The notes beneath the pieces were generated by a model. It had not been told where the DNA came from and did not search any database. It worked only from the letters and a program-made list of their open reading frames with translations. The position numbers and the translations under genes were made by a program. Below, in pieces: positions 50,825-59,649 of a stretch of 64,000 nucleotides of DNA. Numbering within the stretch: the first letter of the stretch is position 1; each line of letters opens with the position of its first letter. Origin of the DNA: Kosakonia sp. SMBL-WEM22 (GTDB lineage: Bacteria > Pseudomonadota > Gammaproteobacteria > Enterobacterales > Enterobacteriaceae); contig NZ_CP051488.1 in assembly GCF_014490785.1 (NCBI RefSeq), positions 1 through 64,000 on the forward strand, in the 5' to 3' direction.

Positions 50825-50846
50825 GAAGCCCGGTGAACCGGGCTTC
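50825..50846. terminator. Terminator hairpin, right flank of mqsRA
   Basis: GAAGCCCGG/CCGGGCTTC with the loop TGAA is followed by CATTTTT on the plus side and TTATTTG on the minus side. It ends the nitroreductase gene (minus). Its 20-bp core differs by a single base from that at 49967-49986. Confidence 0.88.
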
Positions 50847-50851
50847 CATTT

Positions 50852-51505
50852 TTAGATAAAGGTGAAGATCTCGTCGCGCGGCAGGCGGGATTTAGGCAGT
50901 GCGGCATTAAAATCCTGCTCGCTGCGCACGCCGAGCGATACCAGCACGACGCTGGTCAACCCTTTTTCACGCAGGCCCAGCGCCAGGTCGAGTTCACGCG
51001 CGTCAAACCCCTCCATCGGTGTGGCATCAATGCCGAGCATCGCCGCGCTCAGCAGCAGGCCGCCGAGCGCCAGGTAGACCTGTTTCTCCATCCACTGCGG
51101 CAGATCGCGCTGCTCATAGCGGTGGAGGTCGACATAAGAGCGGCGGCCCTTATCCTGACCCGCTTTCGCGGTTTCGGAGGCAAAACGGCCATCTTTCTCC
51201 TCCTGCGCCAGCACCTTTTGCAGGTGGGCTTCATCCAGATCGCTGCGCATGCAGAGCGCAATCACGTGCGAGGCATCGGCAATTTTCGGTTTGTTATAGA
51301 TGAAGTTGCTGGTGGCGGATTTCGCCATCGCCGCGCGCCCCTCCTCGCTTGAGGCGACAACAAAGTGCCACGGCTGCGAGTTAACGGAAGAGGGGCTGTT
51401 GTGCAGCACATTGAGCAGGGTGTCGATCTTCTCCTGCGGCACGCGCTGAGTGGGGTCGAAGGCTTTGACGGTATGGCGGGAAATTACGGCTTCATCAAGG
51501 GTCAT
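50852..51505 (-). CDS. NfsB-like oxygen-insensitive NAD(P)H nitroreductase
   Basis: This FMN-dependent nitroreductase/dihydropteridine reductase-type protein has 217 residues from MTLDEAVISRHTVKAFDPTQ with SD AGGAGAG. Family features include FMN-contacting RHTVKAF, NSPSSVNSQPWHFVVASSEE, FASETAKAGQDKGRRSYVDL, TPMEGFDA and ALPKSRLPRDE. It is clearly homologous to E. coli NfsB (217 aa) but with only moderate identity, so it is a paralogue or a relative. It is divergent from the LysR-type gene. Confidence 0.9.
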   Translation of the reverse strand: MTLDEAVISRHTVKAFDPTQRVPQEKIDTLLNVLHNSPSSVNSQPWHFVVASSEEGRAAMAKSATSNFIYNKPKIADASHVIALCMRSDLDEAHLQKVLAQEEKDGRFASETAKAGQDKGRRSYVDLHRYEQRDLPQWMEKQVYLALGGLLLSAAMLGIDATPMEGFDARELDLALGLREKGLTSVVLVSLGVRSEQDFNAALPKSRLPRDEIFTFI

Positions 51506-51700
51506 TCTCTCTCTCCTGGCGAACATTCAAATAACGCGGGGCGCACCGTCCCGTAGAGTCGCCGAGGATAAACGCAACGCTTTCGAAGATAAATCGCTGA
51601 AAAACGGCAACACTTTCACTCGCTAAGTGAAAATGCGGTTTGCCTGCGCCCGTTTTTCTGGCACAACAGAAGCGCTTGTTATTTGCCGTTCGGAGAGATG

Positions 51701-52636
51701 ATGATTCGGCTGGAAGATGTCACGCTGTTTGTTCGCTCGGCGCTGCTGGGCAGTTTTTCTAACGCCGCGCGCGAAGCCGGGCTGCTGCCCGGCCAGGTCA
51801 GCGCAGCGGTACACCGCCTGGAGCGCGATCTCGATAAGCGCCTCTTTGTGCGCTCAACCCGCAGCCTGCGTTTAACCGCCGAAGGCGAAAAATATCTCCC
51901 CTTCGCCCAGGAGATGCTGGAGGTGGTGCGCGCCGGCGCAGAGAGCCTGCACAGCGGCGATAACGAACCGCAGGGCGAGCTGCGCATGGCGGTGCCATCC
52001 GATCTGGGACGCAATGTGCTGTTGCCGATCATCACCCGTTTTTGCGCCCAGTACCCGAAGGTCTCTTTACGCCTCTCCCTTTCCGATCAGTTGAGCGATG
52101 TGTTTCGCGATCCGGTGGATGTCGCTATCCGCTACGGCGTGCTGGATAACAGTAGCTATGTGGCGCTGCCGATTGCTGAAGATAACCGCCGGGTGCTTGC
52201 CGCCTCGCCCGCGTATCTGGCGCAGCACGGTAGGCCGCAAACCCTCGATGAGGTGGTGAATCACCACTGTCTGCTCTTCACCATGAACAACCAGGTGTAT
52301 GACAAATGGAGCTTTCCGGAAAATGGCCTGCGTCGGCAGCTGATTGTCAAAAGCCGCATGTTGTGCGACGACGCGGATGTCGCCCGCCGCTGGGCGGTAG
52401 AAGGGATGGGTATTGTCTATAAATCGTGGATCGACGTCAGCGACGATGTACTGGCCGGGCGGCTGGAGATATTGCTGCCGCAGCATCCCGGCGAGGCTGC
52501 GCCGCTTAACCTGATCTGCCCGCACCGCAAACAGTTCTCTCCGGCGATTCGTCACCTGCACGCGGTTTTGCGGGAAGCGTTAAAACCCATTACCGCACAG
52601 CTGCGCAGCCTGGCGACGGAAAAACCGCACGGATAA
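51701..52636 (+). CDS. LysR-family transcriptional regulator
   Basis: This 311-residue LTTR has the N-terminal winged HTH (FVRSALLGSFSNAAREAGLL then QVSAAVHRLERDL) and a substrate-binding domain of the CrgA/DsdC-like class (GELRMAVPSDLGRNVLLPII). ATG codons at 51698 and 51701 compete; GGAG spacing favours 51701. It faces away from the nitroreductase gene and lies 61 bp before the aldo-keto reductase, so these are its likely targets. Confidence 0.92.
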   Translation: MIRLEDVTLFVRSALLGSFSNAAREAGLLPGQVSAAVHRLERDLDKRLFVRSTRSLRLTAEGEKYLPFAQEMLEVVRAGAESLHSGDNEPQGELRMAVPSDLGRNVLLPIITRFCAQYPKVSLRLSLSDQLSDVFRDPVDVAIRYGVLDNSSYVALPIAEDNRRVLAASPAYLAQHGRPQTLDEVVNHHCLLFTMNNQVYDKWSFPENGLRRQLIVKSRMLCDDADVARRWAVEGMGIVYKSWIDVSDDVLAGRLEILLPQHPGEAAPLNLICPHRKQFSPAIRHLHAVLREALKPITAQLRSLATEKPHG

Positions 52637-52697
52637 CCAAAAGCGATCGCCATTACGCGCCAGGCTTAAAGTTTGACCTTCACAGGAGGAAGTGGCG

Positions 52698-53651
52698 ATG
52701 GCATTACGTTCATTAGGCACCACGGGGTTACAGATCCCGGCATTGGTTTTTGGCGGCAACGTGTTCGGCTGGACCGTCGATGAGCAGCAGAGCTTCAGTT
52801 TGCTGGATGCGTTACTGGAAAAGGGCTTTACGGCGATCGATACCGCCGACGTTTACTCCGCATGGGCACCGGGCAATAAGGGTGGTGAATCGGAAACCAT
52901 TATTGGTAAATGGCTGGCGGCGCACCCGGGTCATCGCGACAAGATCACCCTGTTTACTAAAGTGGGCGCCGACATGGGCGAACCCGGCAAAAAGGGGCTG
53001 TCGGCACGCTGGATTGAGCAGGCGGTTGAGGACTCGCTGCGCCGTCTGCAAACGGACTATATCGACCTCTACTTCTCCCACTGGCCTGATAGCGAAACGC
53101 CTTATGACGAAACCCTCAGCGCTTATGAAAAACTGCTGAAAGCGGGGAAAATCCGCGCGATTGGCGCGTCCAATCTTGATGCGCAACAGCTGGCCGAATC
53201 GCTGAAAGTGGCAGATGAGAAAGGTTTGCCGCGCTACCAGGTGCTGCAACCGGAATATAACCTCTACGATCGCGAGAGTTTCGAAGGCGCGTTGCAGGAT
53301 TTAACGGTGCGGGAAAATATTGGTGTCGTGACCTATTACAGCCTCGCTTCCGGCTTCCTCTCCGGAAAATATCGCAGCGAAAGCGATCTTAGCCAGAGCC
53401 AGCGCGGGCAGGGCATTGCCAAATACCTGAATCCGCGCGGGTTTGCCATTCTCGACGCCCTCGACAAGGTGGCGGCGCATCATAATGTGAAACCCGCCGA
53501 AGTGGCGCTCGCCTGGCTTATTAACCAACCGGGCGTGACTGCGCCGATTGCCAGCGCGACCAAAACCGCGCACGTCGAGAGCTTCGCGACCGCGGTGGCG
53601 CTGAACCTCTCCACCGACGAGATCGCCGCGCTGAATAAAGCTGGCGCGTAA
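52698..53651 (+). CDS. Aldo/keto reductase
   Basis: This NADPH-dependent TIM-barrel oxidoreductase has 317 residues from ATG 52698, 8 nt after AGGAGG (the GTG at 52692 is too close). Catalytic Asp and Tyr are in GFTAIDTADVYSAWA near 46-60, Lys in ITLFTKVGAD, and His in YFSHWPDSETPYDETL. The C-terminal cofactor site is PGVTAPIASATKTAHVES. The family resembles YajO/YghZ-type enzymes. It probably belongs with the LysR regulator and nitroreductase in a redox or electrophile response. Confidence 0.92.
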   Translation: MALRSLGTTGLQIPALVFGGNVFGWTVDEQQSFSLLDALLEKGFTAIDTADVYSAWAPGNKGGESETIIGKWLAAHPGHRDKITLFTKVGADMGEPGKKGLSARWIEQAVEDSLRRLQTDYIDLYFSHWPDSETPYDETLSAYEKLLKAGKIRAIGASNLDAQQLAESLKVADEKGLPRYQVLQPEYNLYDRESFEGALQDLTVRENIGVVTYYSLASGFLSGKYRSESDLSQSQRGQGIAKYLNPRGFAILDALDKVAAHHNVKPAEVALAWLINQPGVTAPIASATKTAHVESFATAVALNLSTDEIAALNKAGA

Positions 53652-53657
53652 ACTGCT

Positions 53658-53692
53658 AAATGCCCGGTGGCGCGCTGCTTACCGGGCCTACG
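53658..53692. repeat. REP-like palindrome after the aldo/keto reductase
   Basis: TGCCCGGTGGCGCGCTGCTT followed by ACCGGGCCTACG is a single REP copy directly after the stop codon. Confidence 0.7.
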
Positions 53693-53760
53693 AACTTCTC
53701 CACTTCATAAAATAAGGCTTTATAATCGCGCCATCTTCACTGTCGGCTGAAATAAAGATT

Positions 53761-54171
53761 ATGAAAGCTTACGCCCTAATTTCCCTGCTCCTGCTGTTTA
53801 GTCATCACGCTTATTCCGCGCAAAAAAGCCTTTCCCACTGCATCGAAAAATATGGCGAAAACGATGATGAGTGTTTAGAGGATGTAAACGATACCTCTGA
53901 GGCTGCGCTGAATAAGGCTTATGAAGCGAAGCTGAAAGAGATCTCCTCTTTTGACTACACGCGCTGGTGGCGAGGCTCTCAGGAGCAGAAAGATCGCATG
54001 CTGGCAACCTATAAGCAGAATCAGAAAGAGTGGCTTCAGTACAGAAACAATTACTGCGAACTGGTGAGCACACAAGCGATGGGCACCCATGCATTTGGTG
54101 AAGCTATGTTAGGTTGCGTTCTCAATATGAATACGTTGCGTATTGATCAGATTAATAAAATCCGGCTTTAA
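53761..54171 (+). CDS. Exported LprI-like (DUF1311) protein
   Basis: This is a 136-residue protein with a signal peptide (MKAYALISLLLLFSHHAYSA, cut before QKSL). The mature part is helical with conserved Cys residues (SHCIEKYG, DECLED, NNYCELVS, LGCVLNM) in two likely disulfides. The block QNQKEWLQYRNNYCELVS and AYEAKLKEI is typical of the LprI/DUF1311 family, some members of which inhibit lysozyme. It is periplasmic, and a lysozyme-related role is possible but unproven. Confidence 0.82.
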   Translation: MKAYALISLLLLFSHHAYSAQKSLSHCIEKYGENDDECLEDVNDTSEAALNKAYEAKLKEISSFDYTRWWRGSQEQKDRMLATYKQNQKEWLQYRNNYCELVSTQAMGTHAFGEAMLGCVLNMNTLRIDQINKIRL

Positions 54172-54183
54172 ACCCGCCATACC

Positions 54184-54245
54184 TCGATGCTTATCCGGCC
54201 TACAAACCCTGTAGGCCGGATAAGGCGTGAGCCACCATCCGGCAT
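54184..54245. repeat. Pair of facing REP sequences
   Basis: GATGCTTATCCGGCCTACAA and TTGTAGGCCGGATAAGG-type arms (TGTAGGCCGGATAAGGCGTG then AGCCACCATCCGGCA) lie head to head between the convergent LprI-like and Bcr-type genes. The hairpin may act as a 3' mRNA stabiliser. Confidence 0.75.
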
Positions 54246-54250
54246 CGCCC

Positions 54251-55423
54251 TTATTGCGCTGAGCCGACCCGCCAGGCCATCGCGGCGCTGGCGATGGCGA
54301 ATAGCGCCATGATCCACGCCATCGTCCAGGGCGTGCCATCGCGAAACGCGGCCAGCAGCAGGGATGAGATAATGCCGCTGCCATATTGCAGGGAGCCAAT
54401 CAGCGCCGAGGCTGAGCCGGCAAAGGCCGGGACGGTATCCAGCGCGGCAGCGGTTGAAGCGGCAGCGATAATGCCGTTCATCGAAAAGAAGATAAACACC
54501 GTAACCAGCACGGCAACCAGGCCGCCGAATTGCAGTTTCACCAGCAGCGCCAGCACCACGCCCGCGACCGCGGCCAGCGTGACGGCAATCTTCAGCAGCT
54601 TATCGAGCGGATGGCGCTGCACCAGCCGCCGGTTAACGGCGCTCATCCCCATCAGGCCAACAATATTGAGCGCAAACAGCCAGCCAAAATACTGCGGCGC
54701 GACGCCGTAATAGCCGATATAAACAAACGGCGAGCCGGTAACGAAAGCGTAGGCGGAGACATAGAAAAAGGTGACGCACAGCGTGTAACGCATAAACGTG
54801 CGATTACGCAGCAGCGTGATGTAGTTGCGAAATACGCCCGCCAGTGAAGCATGAATGCGTTTCTCTGCGGGGAGGGTCTCCGGCAGCGCAAAGAGGGAGA
54901 TAAACATCAGCCCGCCAATCACCACCAGGATCCAGAAAGCCGCATGCCAGGTGGTGAACTTGATAATCTGCCCGCCCGCCAGCGGCCCGATAATCGGGGC
55001 GATCGCCATAATAATGGTCAGTGTCGAGAGCATCTGCGCCGCGCGGGTGCGCACAAAGAGATCGCGGATCATCGCCCGCGCCAGCATCGGCCCGGTACAG
55101 GCACCAAATGCCTGAAACACACGCCAGAAGACCATCTGGTGGATCTCCGTCGATAACGCACACCCCGCCGAGCCGATGATAAACAGCACCATGCCGATAA
55201 ACAGCGGCCTGCGGCGGCCAATCGCATCGCTCACCGGCCCCCACACCAGCTGCGCCAGCGCGAAGCCCATCAAAAAGCCGGTGATGGTCAGTTCGACATC
55301 GCCTTGCAGCTCGCGCGCCATCAGCGGCATTGCGGGCAGGTAGATATCCGTAGACAGAGAGGTGAAGGCCATCAGCGCGCTGAGGATCGCGAGAAACAGC
55401 GGCCCGTGTAGCTTGGTTTGCAT
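54251..55423 (-). CDS. Bcr/CflA-family multidrug MFS transporter
   Basis: This is a 390-residue, 12-TM proton antiporter. TM1 has FLAILSALMAFTSLSTDIYL then PAMP, the Bcr/CflA hallmark. Motif A is GPVSDAIGRRRPLFIG near 62, and motif C AIAPIIGPLAGGQI near 138. Substrates may be bicyclomycin, sulfonamides, cysteine or nucleosides. A 249-bp gap separates it from the divergent DapA-like gene. Confidence 0.92.
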   Translation of the reverse strand: MQTKLHGPLFLAILSALMAFTSLSTDIYLPAMPLMARELQGDVELTITGFLMGFALAQLVWGPVSDAIGRRRPLFIGMVLFIIGSAGCALSTEIHQMVFWRVFQAFGACTGPMLARAMIRDLFVRTRAAQMLSTLTIIMAIAPIIGPLAGGQIIKFTTWHAAFWILVVIGGLMFISLFALPETLPAEKRIHASLAGVFRNYITLLRNRTFMRYTLCVTFFYVSAYAFVTGSPFVYIGYYGVAPQYFGWLFALNIVGLMGMSAVNRRLVQRHPLDKLLKIAVTLAAVAGVVLALLVKLQFGGLVAVLVTVFIFFSMNGIIAAASTAAALDTVPAFAGSASALIGSLQYGSGIISSLLLAAFRDGTPWTMAWIMALFAIASAAMAWRVGSAQ

Positions 55424-55672
55424 AAAATCCTGATTAAGTCACAAAGAGGGTGCCGACAGCGCGGCGCGTTAATTTAAGCAGGGCGACACAAAGCGTAACG
55501 CCATTAAATCCCGCCTCAACGCAGCGTGTTTTTCCGTCCCGCAGGGCGCGAAATGTGGTTTATTCTTGAGAGTCTGCTGACGCTTTTTGTGAGGCACACA
55601 ACGAACCCGTCGGCGGATCAGGCCGTATGATGCCGGGTTGCCACACTAAAAATGCCTAATGAGGGAACAAGA

Positions 55673-56566
55673 ATGGACTTCACAGGATTAAGCGCTTTTG
55701 CGCTGACGCCGCTTCTCGATGACCGCCTGGATGAGGCGACCTATATCACCATCATTGAAAAACTGCGCGCTGCTGGCGTCGACTCCATCGGCGCGCTCGG
55801 CTCTACGGGATGTTATCCCTACTTTAGCCGCAGCGAACGCGCCAGCGTCCTGCGTCTGGCAACGGAGTATTCCGGTGCGGTGCCGGTGATCGCCGGGATT
55901 GGCGCACTGCGCCAGCGCGATGTGCTCTGGCTGGCGGAGGATGCGCAGAAAGCGGGCGTCAGCGCCGTGCTGCTGGCGCCGGTCTCCTATCATCCGCTCA
56001 CGGAAGATGAGGTCTTTGATCTGTTTGCCACTGTCACCCGCGAACTGTCGGTGCCGCTCTGTATCTATAACAACCCCAGTGCCACACACTTTACCTTCAG
56101 CGACGAGCTGCTTGCCCGTATCGCTCAGTTGCCGAATATTGGCTCGATCAAAATCCCGCCCCTTGCCGCCGAGCTTGCCCCAGAGCGGATAAACGCGCTG
56201 CGTGCGCACATCCCGGCAGAGATCCGCCTCGGCATCAGCGGCGACGCCACAGCGGTTGAAGCGCTGAATGCCGGATGCAGCGTCTGGTATTCGGTGTTCG
56301 GCGGGCTTTTCCCGCAGGCGGCACTGGCTATTTCCCGCGCGGCGATGGCGGGCGATGTCGCACAGGCGCGCCAGCATACCGCCGCGCTCCAGCCGCTATG
56401 GGATCTGTTTAAACGCTATGGCGGCAGCCTGCGCGTTATCGCCACCGCGGCAGAGCTGCTCGGCGTGGTGAAAGCGCCGTGTTTACCCGCGCCTTTGCAG
56501 ACGCTGCAAGGCGACGCGCGGCGCGAGATTGCTCAGGTTATTGAGCAACTGCGATTAACAGCGTGA
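55673..56566 (+). CDS. DapA/NAL-family class I aldolase or lyase
   Basis: This 297-residue (beta/alpha)8 protein starts MDFTGLSAFALTPLLDDRLD after GAGGGAAC. The Schiff-base Lys is in NIGSIKIPP near 163, and the catalytic Tyr is in LCIYNNPSAT near 135. ALGSTGCYPYFSRSERA corresponds to the substrate carboxylate-binding GTTGE loop but reads GSTGC, so a substrate other than that of DapA is likely. It may cleave a 2-keto-acid. No pathway partner is evident. Confidence 0.88.
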   Translation: MDFTGLSAFALTPLLDDRLDEATYITIIEKLRAAGVDSIGALGSTGCYPYFSRSERASVLRLATEYSGAVPVIAGIGALRQRDVLWLAEDAQKAGVSAVLLAPVSYHPLTEDEVFDLFATVTRELSVPLCIYNNPSATHFTFSDELLARIAQLPNIGSIKIPPLAAELAPERINALRAHIPAEIRLGISGDATAVEALNAGCSVWYSVFGGLFPQAALAISRAAMAGDVAQARQHTAALQPLWDLFKRYGGSLRVIATAAELLGVVKAPCLPAPLQTLQGDARREIAQVIEQLRLTA

Positions 56567-56570
56567 GAGG

Positions 56571-56606
56571 ATTGCCGGATGGCGGCTGCGCCTTATCCGG
56601 CCTACA
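56571..56606. repeat. REP-like palindrome
   Basis: TTGCCGGATGGCGGCTGCGC followed by CTTATCCGGCCTACAA is one REP unit between the convergent DapA-like and AbrB-family genes. Confidence 0.8.
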
Positions 56607-56626
56607 AAAGCTGCCAGGCGCCTGCG

Positions 56627-57685
56627 TTAACGCTTTAGCCGCTTCGCCACAAACCGTGAGATCGCCGGGCCGGTAATCAGCACCACAATAAAGCGTCCGG
56701 TCTGCATCGCCATTACAAAGGCGATATCAACATGGCTTGATGAGGCGATAATCGCTACCGTATCGGCACCGCCGGGGCTGGTGGCAAGATAGGCGGTGAG
56801 CGGATCAATGCCGGCGAATTTCACCAGCAGAAAGGCGAAACCGCAGCAGATCGTCACCAGCGTCAATACCGACAGCAGCACGCGGGGCAGAGCGCGGGCG
56901 GCGTAGAAGACAATCTCGCGCGTAAAGCGCAGGCCAATACTCCAGCCGATAAGCGCGTAAGAGAGCGCCAGCAGCCACGGCGGCAACTCCAGCGTCAGTA
57001 AGCCGCTATCTTCGACAATAATCCCCAGCGCGAGCGTAATCAGTAGCGGCCCGGAGGGCATTTTTACGCGTCGGGCAATAACAAAGCCGACCGCAATCAG
57101 TATTAATGTGGCGATAAACGGCCACGCCCGCAGCGGGCCAAACAGCGTGAAGGCTGCCACCGCATGCTCGGCGCTCTCCGCCCCCATGCCAAGGCGGGTA
57201 ACCAGCACTGCAACCAGCGCCACCACCATCACCCGCAGATACTGCATAAACGCCACCAGCCGCACATCGGCGCCAAAACTCTCTGCCATTATTGTCATCG
57301 CCGCCGCCGCGCCGGGCGAAGAACCCCAGATGGCGGTCGAGCCGGGAAAAACCTGCAATTTCGCCATTATCCAGCCGAGAATGGCGCTGGCAAAAATCAC
57401 GGAGAAAATACAGATCACAAACAGCGGCCAGTCAGCGGCAATGCGACCAAACACCGACGGCGGAATGGCGTGGGCAATCATCGCGCCGACCACCGCCTGC
57501 GCGGCGCTAAACCCCTGTTTATTAATGGTGACCGGACGGCCGTTGATGGCGAGAAAAATGCCCGCAAACATCGGGCCAAGGAGCAGGGCGGCGGGAAGAT
57601 GAAGGTACTCCATCAACACTACCAGCAGCAATGAGAGCGTAATAAGCTGCAACCAGTTACGCCATATGGGCATTAACGCGGTCAT
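56627..57685 (-). CDS. AbrB-family membrane protein (ammonia-monooxygenase-like duplication)
   Basis: This is a 352-residue integral membrane protein with about ten TM and an internal duplication. Each half has an amphipathic re-entrant-like stretch (PASVF-type QAVVGAMIAHAIPPSVFGRI, and GGADTVAIIASSSHVDIAFV). The family is described as regulator AbrB/AmoA-like; E. coli AbrB is a homologue. A transport role is likely but undefined. Start MTALMPIWRN with SD AAGGA; upstream codons lack support. Confidence 0.85.
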   Translation of the reverse strand: MTALMPIWRNWLQLITLSLLLVVLMEYLHLPAALLLGPMFAGIFLAINGRPVTINKQGFSAAQAVVGAMIAHAIPPSVFGRIAADWPLFVICIFSVIFASAILGWIMAKLQVFPGSTAIWGSSPGAAAAMTIMAESFGADVRLVAFMQYLRVMVVALVAVLVTRLGMGAESAEHAVAAFTLFGPLRAWPFIATLILIAVGFVIARRVKMPSGPLLITLALGIIVEDSGLLTLELPPWLLALSYALIGWSIGLRFTREIVFYAARALPRVLLSVLTLVTICCGFAFLLVKFAGIDPLTAYLATSPGGADTVAIIASSSHVDIAFVMAMQTGRFIVVLITGPAISRFVAKRLKR

Positions 57686-57835
57686 TAACGGCAATCCTTT
57701 TGTGTCGCAGCAATATGAATAAATAGGCTGGATGACATACGCTTCCCGCAATCAAGAAACTGAAAAGTAAATCCGGTTATTGGACTGTAAGCGCTCTACA
57801 TGTGGACTGCAAATATGAGACCTTTTTAAATAAAA

Positions 57836-57865
57836 AGGGTGTAAATCAAAAATTATTTACACCCT
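57836..57865 (-). terminator. Terminator of the decarboxylase operon
   Basis: The perfect 11-bp arms AGGGTGTAAAT and ATTTACACCCT have an 8-nt loop. On the minus strand TTTTTATTT follows, 36 bp past the decarboxylase stop. Confidence 0.88.
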
Positions 57866-57901
57866 GTGTTGCTTCTGCTAGCAAAAAATAATGTCATCTA
57901 T

Positions 57902-59623
57902 TTATTGCTGTAATTTCTGCCCCATTACCTCGTCCCGCGCTGCCATAATGCAATCCAGCACGTGCTTCATCAGCTCCGGCGTCAGGTGCATATTCATAAT
58001 GTAGATTTTCAGCGCAAAGACTTTGGCATCCGCATCGGCCGCATCGCGGTTGTACTCGGTGACGCAGAAGCCGGTGGTAAAGCTCATATAGGGCGTATAC
58101 ATACCGTTAATTTGCTTACCCGTGCGGAACCATTCATAGAGTTTATTGCCAATCGCCAGCGTTAACTGGTTATGCGCCGACAGCTGCGGTTTGTAGGCGG
58201 GATCGGTCAGTTCACGTTGATACTGCTCCTGCGCATTTATTCCCTGCGGATAGATACGCAGCAGGGTGACCATGCCATTGTCTTGCGGGTTGACGCACAC
58301 TGTTGAGTGCTCCGCTTGCAGCAGATTCCGCATCACAAGATGATTTTCCAGAATCGAGCCCAGGCATGCTTGAAAGCCCTCATAACCAAAGTATTTCATC
58401 GTTGCCCAGCCCGCTACCGCGCCGGTTGCCGCACGCGAGACTTCAAGCGTGTAGTGGTAAGGGTTGTAATCCGTACGGGACTGCAAATAGGCCGATCTAG
58501 GGCGCTGGAACAGCGCTTCAAATTCGCTGGCATCGCGATACGCAAAGAAGCTGCTGGTGTAGGGTGCAAAGCCTGCTTTATGGAAATCGATGCCAATAGC
58601 GTCCGCGTATTTCATCTTCTCCAACTGCCGGGCGTTGCTCTTCATCATCGGCAGTAGCGCTTCGGTGAACTGCAGTGGGTTAGTCGCAAAGTCATATTTC
58701 TGGAAAGCCAGCCATGACCAACTGGTCACCGCATCACAGTAGAGCAGCGCTTTACCGTATGGCGCGGGGTTACGATAGCGATCCAGTAAGCGGCGCACGT
58801 CCGCCACCGGATCGAAGGCGTTGGCGTCGGTTGTCCCCATCGTGCAGACGACGGACGCAACCGGGATGTTTTGCATCCGCAGCGCAATCAACACCGCTTC
58901 CAGATCTTTTAGATCCATGGCGTTGGTCTTTGGATCGGTTTTGATACAGATAATGTTATCCGTCCCAAGACCGGTCCAGTCTGTGCTGTTCAGCATGGTG
59001 TAGTGCGCCTGCTGAGAGCAGAGAACTTTTGCATTAATGCGTATTCCTTCGCGTCTGGAGTCAGGCAGGACGCGTGTCAGGGCGTATTTAACATGATAGG
59101 TCCAGCAGCCAGAGCCCCCGTAGGTATAGAGCCCGCCAGCGCGTGGCGCATCCCAGCCAATCAGGTTTGCTAGCATCCCGGCGCTTTCAAGCTCCGCGCG
59201 CTGAACGTTCCAGGAGTACTCCCCCGACACAATATTTGGGGAGAACACCTGCGCAATCATGCCTGCAATAACCGATGCAGTATTGCCCTGCGGGATGGTA
59301 TTGCACATCGCTAATGGATGGCCCCAGTTCGGCATACCCTGAAAAAGCGATGCCGTCTCGCTAATAACCTCCTCGCACTGACGTAGATTATTGGCCATTT
59401 CAGCCGCCCGGACGCCCTTATAGTCAACGTCCAGCTCACCGCTATTACCTAACCACGCCGGACCATTATTTTCCGGACGCAACTTATTTATATGATCTGA
59501 AATACGTGTAATGTTTTCAGTAAGGGCGTCATGATTATCAGAAAATGCTGAAGGGAATAATGAATTTGCGACTTCCTGATATTTTTTTGCTCTTCTGTGT
59601 TGATTATTAGTAATATTATTCAT
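57902..59623 (-). CDS. Group II PLP-dependent amino-acid decarboxylase
   Basis: This fold-type I decarboxylase has 573 residues from ATG 59623 (AGGA 6 nt before it). The PLP-binding Lys is in GIDFHKAGFAPY near 349. The cofactor Asp is in LYCDAVTSWSW near 297, and GTTDANAFDPV near 264 is also conserved. QGNTASVIAGM and GGLYTYGGSGCWTYHV resemble the N-terminal halves of DABA, tyrosine and glutamate decarboxylases. The substrate is not readable. It is co-directional with a GNAT gene 26 bp upstream, which suggests that the amine product is N-acylated. Confidence 0.9.
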   Translation of the reverse strand: MNNITNNQHRRAKKYQEVANSLFPSAFSDNHDALTENITRISDHINKLRPENNGPAWLGNSGELDVDYKGVRAAEMANNLRQCEEVISETASLFQGMPNWGHPLAMCNTIPQGNTASVIAGMIAQVFSPNIVSGEYSWNVQRAELESAGMLANLIGWDAPRAGGLYTYGGSGCWTYHVKYALTRVLPDSRREGIRINAKVLCSQQAHYTMLNSTDWTGLGTDNIICIKTDPKTNAMDLKDLEAVLIALRMQNIPVASVVCTMGTTDANAFDPVADVRRLLDRYRNPAPYGKALLYCDAVTSWSWLAFQKYDFATNPLQFTEALLPMMKSNARQLEKMKYADAIGIDFHKAGFAPYTSSFFAYRDASEFEALFQRPRSAYLQSRTDYNPYHYTLEVSRAATGAVAGWATMKYFGYEGFQACLGSILENHLVMRNLLQAEHSTVCVNPQDNGMVTLLRIYPQGINAQEQYQRELTDPAYKPQLSAHNQLTLAIGNKLYEWFRTGKQINGMYTPYMSFTTGFCVTEYNRDAADADAKVFALKIYIMNMHLTPELMKHVLDCIMAARDEVMGQKLQQ

Positions 59624-59649
59624 CACAATCCTGTGCGCGTGGAGTGGTA

